Source of the DNA: Platycnemis pennipes
Taxonomy: Eukaryota; Arthropoda; Insecta; Odonata; Platycnemididae
Direction: 5' to 3'
DNA length: 64,000 nt
NCBI GenBank assembly: GCA_933228895.1
Contig: OW121857.1
Location: 76,751,672-76,815,671 of the forward strand
This document shows positions 56,704-64,000 of this stretch, piece after piece. Under the pieces are notes generated by a model. It saw nothing but the letters and a program-made list of their open reading frames with translations, did not search any database and was not told the DNA's origin. Numbering within the stretch: the stretch's first letter is position 1; each line of letters opens with the position of its first letter. The translations under genes and the position numbers were made by a program.

Positions 56704-56755
56704 CTTTGCTGTGGCATTCCCAATCTCTGGTCCAACTGCTCATTTCTGTCACCGA
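56704..56755 (-). CDS. candidate small internal exon, unknown protein
   Basis: A 52-nt minus-strand segment after a strong acceptor (TTTTTCTCCATTCTAG) and before donor AAAG/GTAGGG. In phase 0 it reads SVTEMSSWTRDWECHSK and leaves one nucleotide, exactly the phase taken by 55899-56068. A possible upstream partner ending in phase 0 lies at 58903-58978 on the minus strand (RCLWKILSHSRQLLRRIS), but its donor is weak and it is not called. Confidence 0.5.
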
Positions 56756-57718
56756 CTAGAATGGAGAAAAATAATATTTTAGCTTTATTTATGCAGTAAA
56801 GCAATGGCAATATGGCCTCAAATGGCCTGATAATTTTTAAAGCCGTGAATTGAAGGAAGTCAGATGTTAGTTTCTGAATAAAAAAATGTTTGTACTTTTT
56901 ACATTGATTCAAAATAATAAACAACAAAACGTGTATGCATATGAACGTTAGCTTACATGTAGGTAATTATATCGTACTACTGAAACCATTTGTTAAAAAT
57001 GGCGTTGCCCGTACTGAAAATTAAAAAAAAAATTAATAGCCGTCGTTCAACTGAGATATATTAGTGACTAGCCAAAAATTGAGCATCCATGGGCATTGCC
57101 GCCTCATAAGTTAATCAAAGTTCTAATTATGTCGATTGGCAAATCACTTTCTCAAAAGCGTCTTTACAATAATACTATTGGAATAAACACATCCATGACA
57201 CTCAATTTAAAATTTTCCAATAATTCAAGTATTTCTCAATCAAAAGTTTGATCATTCTTTATTAGCACATGAAAATAAATTCTAGTGGAGGCAATACCGA
57301 AGCATAACATGTGCCAATAATAAGGTAATGGTTAAACTTCCCTAGAACCCAGGGTATTTTTCATTCAACACCGACGATGAAATGCAAGCAACATCATTCA
57401 TTAAGATGGTTGAAAAGTGGGTATTTACGTTGAGTGTAAACACGCAAAACGCATAAACATATGGACCACGCTGAAAAGCACGAATGCGTAAAATACCTAA
57501 ACAAAACAAATGAATTGCATCTTACAGAAGTGGCCACAGAGAAGGAATTTTGCCAAAGTTAAGGATTATTTTCAGTAACGATACCTATATTGCTTGTGTG
57601 TGTTTTACACTAATATATTTCAGCAAGTAAGTTACCAAACACTAGGTTCCATTCCCGCAAGGCTCAAGGCCTTAGTTTTTTTTAAATATATTCATCAAAT
57701 ACTTTTAAATTGATTGGT
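56756..57718. other. unassigned, possibly intronic
   Basis: AT-rich. No supported exon or repeat. Confidence 0.4.
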
Positions 57719-58090
57719 GAGATTAGACTGCAGTAAAGTTAGATTCAAAATATATTTCTTCCCACGAACAGCAAGAGATTACAATAGGTAGTGCAATAAT
57801 TGGAAAGATAGGTGTAATGCACGAAACTTAAGAGTGTAGTGCATATTGAAAAAAGTATTAACTCCACTACCTCAATGCTAGCTGCAGTATTGAGTGCTTA
57901 ATATTACAGTGAAACCAAGTATATTCGAAATCCCTAGATAAAAAACCTTTTTTTCCAACTCGCTAATAGTTTTTTCCGGGTGTATGTATAGCCAACACGA
58001 TTTCCTCATTACTTAGATTGGTGATTTTTGATGAGGATTCACCTCCTGCCATATACTCAAGAGATGCCTTTCAGGGTGCTGTGTAGATGA
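57719..58090 (+). mobile_element. CR1/Jockey-type LINE 3' fragment
   Basis: A decayed ORF piece (KLDSKYISSHEQQEI-like, with a CGAACAGCAAGAGATT block) is followed by 3' untranslated sequence and a tip with TTCACCTCCTGCCATATACT, GCCTTTCAGGGTGCTGTG and TAGATGAAC. Confidence 0.6.
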
Positions 58091-58257
58091 ACTTAGTGAA
58101 CGAGGTGAATCACCTAACGATAAAAAGTTATTGTGTAAATAGCCTTGAAAAGTGTTTCTTGCCTTACCTTATCCAAGGTCCTACTCCATCCTTGTACACC
58201 CGATGTTAATCACCGATGACACAAAAGAACCACACACAACTTAGGATTTGCCTACTA

Positions 58258-58400
58258 GAAGCACAAAACTGAAAAAGCACCACCTAACCACACTCACTTG
58301 ACCACACAAGCTACTTTTCACCATGGCACAAAGCACAAAAAAAGCACCACCTAACCACACTCACTTGAACACACAAGCTTCTTTTTACCATGGCACGAAG
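58258..58400. repeat. tandem duplication, about 67-bp period
   Basis: AAAAAGCACCACCTAACCAC...CCATGGCAC occurs twice with a few substitutions. A third partial unit (AAGTACACTCTAAATTACAC) may follow. Confidence 0.8.
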
Positions 58401-59944
58401 TACACTCTAAATTACACTTCACTAGGCGAGGTCTTGGGAGGACAGATTTAAACGGTTAGGTTGGATTGATTAAGGGAGGTAGGAAGTTTGTGGGACGCAA
58501 TTGGGACATTGTGTGGAATGTAGGGGTCGTGGGAAGATTTTTACGTCACTTTAGATCTATCTTCACCGGAAGAAAACTAAATAACAATAAAAGAACTACT
58601 CACAACGAAATAGGCACAACCCATGGCACTCAAACACGGATAAATAAAGTACACGGTCGAAAGAGCTGGGTGTCATTTCTATTAGTAATGTCCTTAAAAG
58701 CATAATACTGGACTACTAGAAGTGGCGTAGCTAAAAATTCAGACTTCAATCAGCAGCAGTCAAAAGGTAACAACACCGAAACCAGTTCCACTCCCGCAAA
58801 ACAAAAGGAAAAAACTGCATGAATGTCTAGAAGAAGTTAATCATTCATAACACGATTATCATTGAGCGTACGATATTGAATAATTAATAAGTTCGAATTT
58901 ACACTCCCAAGAGCAAATTTCATAGAAATTCTACGCAGAAGTTGCCTAGAGTGCGATAGAATTTTCCACAAACAGCGACTGACATTAGATGACAGTTCAT
59001 CGTATGCAACAAAGTTTCTCTCCACCAAAGAGCCCTATTTTCAACTCCTCCTCAACTGTTTTCTACCACTTAAAACAGGGTTTGGGAAATGACGTCGCAC
59101 AAGAGCTTATAAGAGTTCATAATGTTCAGCTGGTGGACCAGATGTGAAGTGGGAAGTTTGTTCTTTGAGTGGAATGCTAGTGTTCATCACTATGTCGGGC
59201 AAAGCGTCACATACGTTTGCCCCAAGTCGTGGTCTCCAACGGGCCGCAGAGTCCCCACTCAAACTTAATTGGATGCAAGCTACGTGTTTTCGTCTAAGAA
59301 ACGTATTCGCTGAGGAGACGCCTCTGCAACCATCCAGCGTCGACCTAAACAGACGACGACACACCCGTGCAACTGAGGTTTTTCCCTGTAAGAATCAGAG
59401 GATGAAAAAGTATGAGTAAATTGGTTTGGATCAAAAGAGCTGGTACTTAGAACTAGCATTTATAATGGAATGCATTAGTGTGTATTTCGAAGATAGATAA
59501 ATAATACCTTATTTGCTCCAAGAACAATGTCTTTTGGAGCATGAATAAGGAATAACAGCTCAGACAGACCTGATCGGATCAGGAAAAAACAATCACAAAT
59601 TAAGTAATTAATCCATCAATCGATCACATTCAAATTAAACGCTGGCAACTTAAAAAAATAAATTGAAATACAGTTTCTAGATATGTGTGATCAAGATAAT
59701 ACTACATTAATTCATTCGCTGCATGCAAAACGTTCACGTAAATATCAAATTTCATTGAAATAAAATGAATATAAACATTTTTTACATCTTTCTATTGTCT
59801 TGATGTTCTTCAGATCTTGATGAATCGAATCCCATTCATGAGAGTAATTTACATAGAAAGAATTATGGCACGTAATGGCCCTGTGACAGAGTATAATTCA
59901 TTAACTTTTATTTCTAGTACTCCTTGTTTATAAACTGAATTATC
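58401..59944. other. unassigned sequence
   Basis: Holds the weak exon-like segment 58903-58978 (minus) and a 59107-59419 stretch of higher GC with open frames on both strands. Neither is supported well enough to call. Confidence 0.35.
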
Positions 59945-61065
59945 TCAAAAGGGCTGAAAAATGAAGGAAGTAGTTTTACCTTTTAAAATTTTGAGCATAA
60001 ATAATCCCATTTGTAATTTTATTATTTGTTCGATTTTTAATTTATAGTGGTATGGTGTAATATTCTCATTATATGCTTTTTCACACATACACGCACAACA
60101 CAGTTTGGATTCCCGATATTTTGAAATGTTTGACATCACCAAAGAACGGAAGTCAATATGAGGGGTCAATAAGCTATGTGCTAGTGTCCTCAATGGTAAG
60201 AACATCAAGCTACGAGAACCTTTCAGCTGGTGCAAGGTTTTAATTACTTAATTAGAAATATGAGGTATATGTTCATCCCATGTTAGCGTTTTGTTTGCGA
60301 TAATACCTAAATCATTACTTTTATCAGAACACTCTATTTCTACATATTGAACTGGTAACGTAGACGATGATTCCATGTTTACAGATGTTGGGACCTGGAC
60401 ACCACTTATTCTTTTCGTCGAATTTTCATTCAATGAATTATCAGACGCCCATTCACATTTAGAAGATCTACCTCCATTAATTTTTGCGATAGCACAGGAG
60501 ACCTCATTGGGATCACAGTCGATATGAATCTGCACGTCATCAGCGTATAGATGGTACTTGCAATGGTGTATCTTATTTGGGAGATCTTGAATGTAAATGA
60601 CAAAGAGAAATACTAAGTCTTGACCCTTGGGGTACTCCGCGTTCGACGGGAAGTGATTTTGAACGCAAATTATTCTTCCGATCATTCACCGCCTATAGAC
60701 GTTGGCTCAGATATGAGCGGAACAATTGTAAAACAGAAGTAGATAATTTTAAATTAGATTGTCACCTTAAATGTATAGTGTGGTGGACACAGTCAAAAGC
60801 TTTACTGAAATCGAACAGAACCAGTATTTTTATTTTCTGCTTACTCATTGAAAGCCTTATCGCATTGCTTTTTTAATTAATGCTGATTAATTATTTCGAC
60901 CTTTGCGAAGTCCAGATTGGAAGTTATTAAGAAAATTATTTTTAGACAGATGTTCGCTCATACTACTGTACACGAATAATTCGAGAGGTTTAGGTAATGC
61001 ACACAGTACTGCAATAGGTGGGCAGTTGAACATTTCTGCAGGGTTGGGCTTTTAAGGGTTTAGAA
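59945..61065 (-). mobile_element. Jockey/CR1-superfamily LINE, reverse transcriptase region, frameshifted
   Basis: Minus-strand RT motifs in order: CPPIAVLCALPKPLELFVY and SSMSEHLSKNNFLNNFQSG with LRKGR (about 61020-60880), LVLFDFSKAFDCVHH (about 60825-60780), VERGVPQGSR (about 60645), then after a frameshift YHLYADDVQIHIDCDP holding the catalytic YADD (about 60560), NKTLTWDEHIPHISN (60248 end) and a C-terminal ENITPYHYKLKIEQI. Stops and frameshifts make it inactive. The endonuclease domain is absent. Confidence 0.88.
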
Positions 61066-61790
61066 GGTAAGAAATAGCACAGGTATGAGACGTCATCAGA
61101 ATCACTACAATTCACCTGAAACTTCTGATTCATAGGGTGCGCAATTGCAGCTAGGATTATAAATTACGGATAAAGATAATCTCAACGTTCAACTATGCTG
61201 AGATTGTGACAGCAAAATTTGATTAAAGAGGTTCGGAAATTTCGAACTCTTATTGGATACATCCTCAGAATAACTAACACTGCGCGAATTATTTCTACAC
61301 CAGTAACTTGTGATCCCATGTTAACGTTCGTCAAGAATGGCTGGCTCTTTTCGTACAACCTTTGCCCGGGAGTTATATTCGTTGCCATCCGAAATAAGAT
61401 CAAACCTAAATAAAATTAGGCTTATTAAACACTCATTAAACAATCAGATCAACTAATAGGAGCTGAAGGCATTGGATAGCACAAGAACTATGAACTCCAT
61501 GCTGAAGAATTGCAATTTTAACTCCGTATAAAAGTTGTGGAATAATCGAGATAATTTTCACAAATGAGATGAAAGGCAACTAAGTCGAGTACAATAGTAT
61601 ATACAAAATATAATTTTAACCGCCAAAACCGTGACCCAAAAATATTATGCAAGAATGTATCCACACTTCCCCTTTGCCACGTTTCACTATAAAACTTTAA
61701 TAACCTCCTAGGTTGATTGGATTCTAAAATTAAATATCAAATCGAAATTTGAAGCTATGACGTGGTGGAAGGGTCCCAAGAAACTTTGTT
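61066..61790. other. unassigned sequence
   Basis: No supported feature. It may include further decayed upstream LINE sequence. Confidence 0.4.
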
Positions 61791-61831
61791 GACTTCCACT
61801 GTTTATTTATTACGGATAAACAGTGGAAGTC
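61791..61831. repeat. hairpin, 16-bp perfect arms
   Basis: GACTTCCACTGTTTAT and ATAAACAGTGGAAGTC around a 9-nt loop. Confidence 0.75.
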
Positions 61832-62369
61832 AAAAAGCTTCTTCGCTGAAACTAAAATTAAATACAAAATACTCCCTATTCGATGTCGGATACGATATGT
61901 TCCGGATCTGCGATTGCCCCCAAAAATTTCGAATCGCTTTTAACTTTTGGTTCAGATGTCATGCCGTTTCCCCTGCATCTGCTTCGCATTCCCGAGGAAT
62001 TTTTCAACGGCAGTGACAAACGAAGGGAAGGACACGGGCGGAGACGCCAGGAAGTAATATGTGCCAGGAGTGAAACGTGCGTGGCCTCAGAAAAAACTGA
62101 GGGATATTGACGAGGAAACAATATGGAGGGGGTGAGACAGTATAGAGAGATGGAGGAGGGTATAGTTACTAATGGACGAAAAGGGGAACGTAAATCAGGT
62201 CTCGTTGAATGCAAGGGAGAGCAAAGGAAAAATTTCATTCGTATGGGGCGAAAACATTTCTTTTTCATCCAATGTATTTTTTGACACAAATCGTCTCCCT
62301 CGGTGTAACAGAGGTATCGTGAAGATAAAATACAGGTTCCACGGAACAGTTCTATTTCAAAAATTCTTC
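61832..62369. other. unassigned sequence
   Basis: A 137-codon minus-strand frame (61876-62289) overlaps plus-strand frames in a purine-skewed stretch and has no domain. Not called. Confidence 0.4.
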
Positions 62370-62648
62370 AACATAGAATAAGTTCTTTGAAGATTGGGGA
62401 AAAGAGAATTCTAAAAAGAATACGAGACAACCTTATCAGCCACAGGTATAGGACGTTGTCTCATGAAGACAGTGAAGAGGGAAGATTGAACGAAGATAAT
62501 GGCAATAGAGGGACTCGTAAGAGATATAGGATAAATAGCAATGGATGTAATGGCGAATAATAATGTAAAACTAAAGACGTTGGCCACGAAAGAATTGAGC
62601 GGAGAGCTGCGTTAAAACAATCCAAAGATTGATGACCAGGGAAGATTA
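62370..62648 (+). mobile_element. GAT-tailed LINE 3' end, strongly diverged
   Basis: Family landmarks persist in order: GGGGAAAAGAGAATTCTAAA, GACAACCTTATCAGCCACAG, GTCTCATGAAGACAGTG, GTTGGCCACGAAAGAATTG and GGAGAGCTGCGTTAAAACAA followed by GATTGATGACC. Confidence 0.6.
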
Positions 62649-62948
62649 TGATCGCCTCAAATTCTCATATTGCCCTTGTAAGTTCCTGCCACTGCGAGTA
62701 CTGAAGGTGGACATAGTCCTAGAAATAATTCAAATAGGTCCTCAAAAAGGCGTAACTACCAAACAGTTGAAAACATTAAAATCCAATGAGTAATTTTTGA
62801 GTCAAACCCTAAGTCCGTGTCATGGCATCGGAACTAAACTAACCTAAATCAAGCACTGTCGATGCAAACAATTCACATATAGCCTCAGTGTTGAAACCCA
62901 ATGACCAATTGACAGGAAGCCCACCCCACATGGAATTCATCAATAAAC
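62649..62948. other. unassigned sequence
   Basis: No supported feature. Confidence 0.4.
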
Positions 62949-63300
62949 CAGGGTGGCTACTGATAACCAATTTTCAAATTCCATGACTTTTCCCTGATTT
63001 TTCCCTGATGGCTTTACCAATTTCCCTAACCGATCGTCAAAGGATCTCCTATCATCGGAATATTTTATTTCTGCTGAATTAAATTTTCGTCAAAACTCAG
63101 AAAATGTTAAAAGCTGAAATCAATGCATTAAAAGCTATAAGAATGAAAAAATATATTTAACCTCCGCCCTAATGAAAAAATACATTAAACCTTTACAAGT
63201 TAAGCCCTCACACAAACACTACTCACTTTTGATACATTTTTCGCGGCCGTGTATCACATTTCCTTGGCCGTGTATGTTTCCTTCGGTAAAATTACAAATT
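62949..63300 (+). mobile_element. hAT-like element, one end only
   Basis: Begins CAGGGTGGCTACTGATAACC and continues AAATTCCATGACTTTTCCC and TGATTTTTCCCTGATGG, a pattern I associate with hAT-derived repeats of invertebrates. The opposite end is not found by 63400. Confidence 0.45.
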
Positions 63301-64000
63301 GACAATGTCTAACTCTTCAAGGAAGAGGTGGCGTGTCGTGGTAGTTCTGGGAAGTTTAAGATTACTGAAAAGGCATCGAAGGGAAAGTTAATGACCAATT
63401 TACTGGCGGACTCCGGCACAGGTATCACGAAGCTACGCGAAAAATACAAACCAAGGCCAATTTCTTGGACTGGATCAAAATCGGATGGCATGAGTTTTAG
63501 AAGCGAATAACAATTTGATTAACGTGGTCATAACCCCTTGATTTTAAGAGGGAACCAAAAATGTAAAAATATTTGTATTAAAAAACAAAACTTAATCGCG
63601 CCACTGCGAGCGAAACAGGAGGCAACTAGCAACGGCAGCATCATATTTAGGAATGTCATATTTGAGGAGGCTTGCGACCTGACTAAATTGATTCGAGAGG
63701 GAGCTAAGGGGACCATTCAATACTTACGTCGAGCGTGAAAGGTGGGGAGGGGAGGAGAACTCTTCTTATGGTCTCGCGAAGGGGGGTATGGAAATCAAAG
63801 ATGATCTCACGTAATATTTTGTTTACACGTGTGATCGTACTTGTATTACCGTTTTAATAATCATCGTCTCCTATTTTTAGAACAGCAAGCCGGTATTTAC
63901 TGCAAGCTAGTGTGCTACAACTACCTCTCGACCTGAGTCTCGGAAGTTAAAAAAAACGCGAGGTAAAATCTTCAGAAAAACATAGCCTCGGATTCCTTGT
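63301..64000. other. unassigned, with short plus-strand open frames
   Basis: Frames at 63328-63510 (GTGITKLREKYKPRPISW) and 63538-63738 (ACDLTKLIREGAKGTIQYL) on the plus strand look somewhat protein-like but have no clear splice sites or family. Minus-strand frames overlap both. They may belong to the hAT-like element before them or be chance. Confidence 0.3.

Noticed and set aside
58903..58978. upstream exon for the 56704-56755 candidate
   Set aside because: Phase fits, but the donor (AGT/GTAAATT) and acceptor are weak, so it is noted only as a possibility.
63328..63738. two plus-strand frames near the window end
   Set aside because: Some protein-like character but no splice signals or family; overlapped by minus-strand frames.

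Overview
The window reads as nuclear DNA of an animal, most likely an arthropod and probably an insect with a large, repeat-rich genome. It is AT-rich, has no operons or long intact genes, and is dominated by tRNA-derived SINEs, decayed non-LTR retrotransposons, hAT-like and foldback MITEs and a Helitron-like element. I cannot name the species. Nearly all long open frames are chance or antisense frames, either inside purine/pyrimidine-skewed blocks or inside retrotransposon remnants.

Host gene. Five short minus-strand segments look like exons: 56704-56755, 55899-56068, 10639-10722, 7674-7756 and 3094-3312. Splice signals and codon phases join the first two to each other and the last three to each other. 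They could belong to one gene transcribed right to left across most of the window, so that most of the sequence would be intron, or to two genes. At least one exon must be missing between 55.9 and 10.7 kb if it is a single gene. I do not recognise the protein.

Layout. 0-8 kb: SINE pieces, a foldback element with an internal 18-bp tandem repeat, a candidate last exon with an inverted duplication, a full SINE with a perfect 15-bp target duplication, and a second foldback. 8-12.5 kb: a repeated-target-site insertion, several 3' ends of a Jockey/CR1-type LINE, and a hAT MITE with a perfect 8-bp duplication. 12.5-18.4 kb: mostly unassigned sequence and two GC-rich skewed blocks. 18.4-21.3 kb: a cluster of DNA transposons (a TIR element whose sister lies at 50.8 kb, a hAT-like MITE, and a Helitron-like element carrying a SINE fragment). 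21.4-33 kb: pyrimidine-rich blocks, a 74-bp-arm foldback and scattered SINEs. 33.4-38 kb: nested retrotransposons, with a second LINE family inserted into CR1-type copies. 38-55 kb: SINE and LINE fragments, purine blocks, the second TIR element with a LINE inside it, and a hAT MITE. 55-64 kb: two candidate exons, a frameshifted reverse-transcriptase LINE, a diverged LINE end and one hAT-like terminus.

Within the window the CR1-type 3' ends and the main SINE family were seen only on the plus strand, opposite to the proposed host gene. The other LINE family lies in both orientations. I saw no rRNA gene, functional tRNA, CRISPR array, intact transposase or intact reverse transcriptase.
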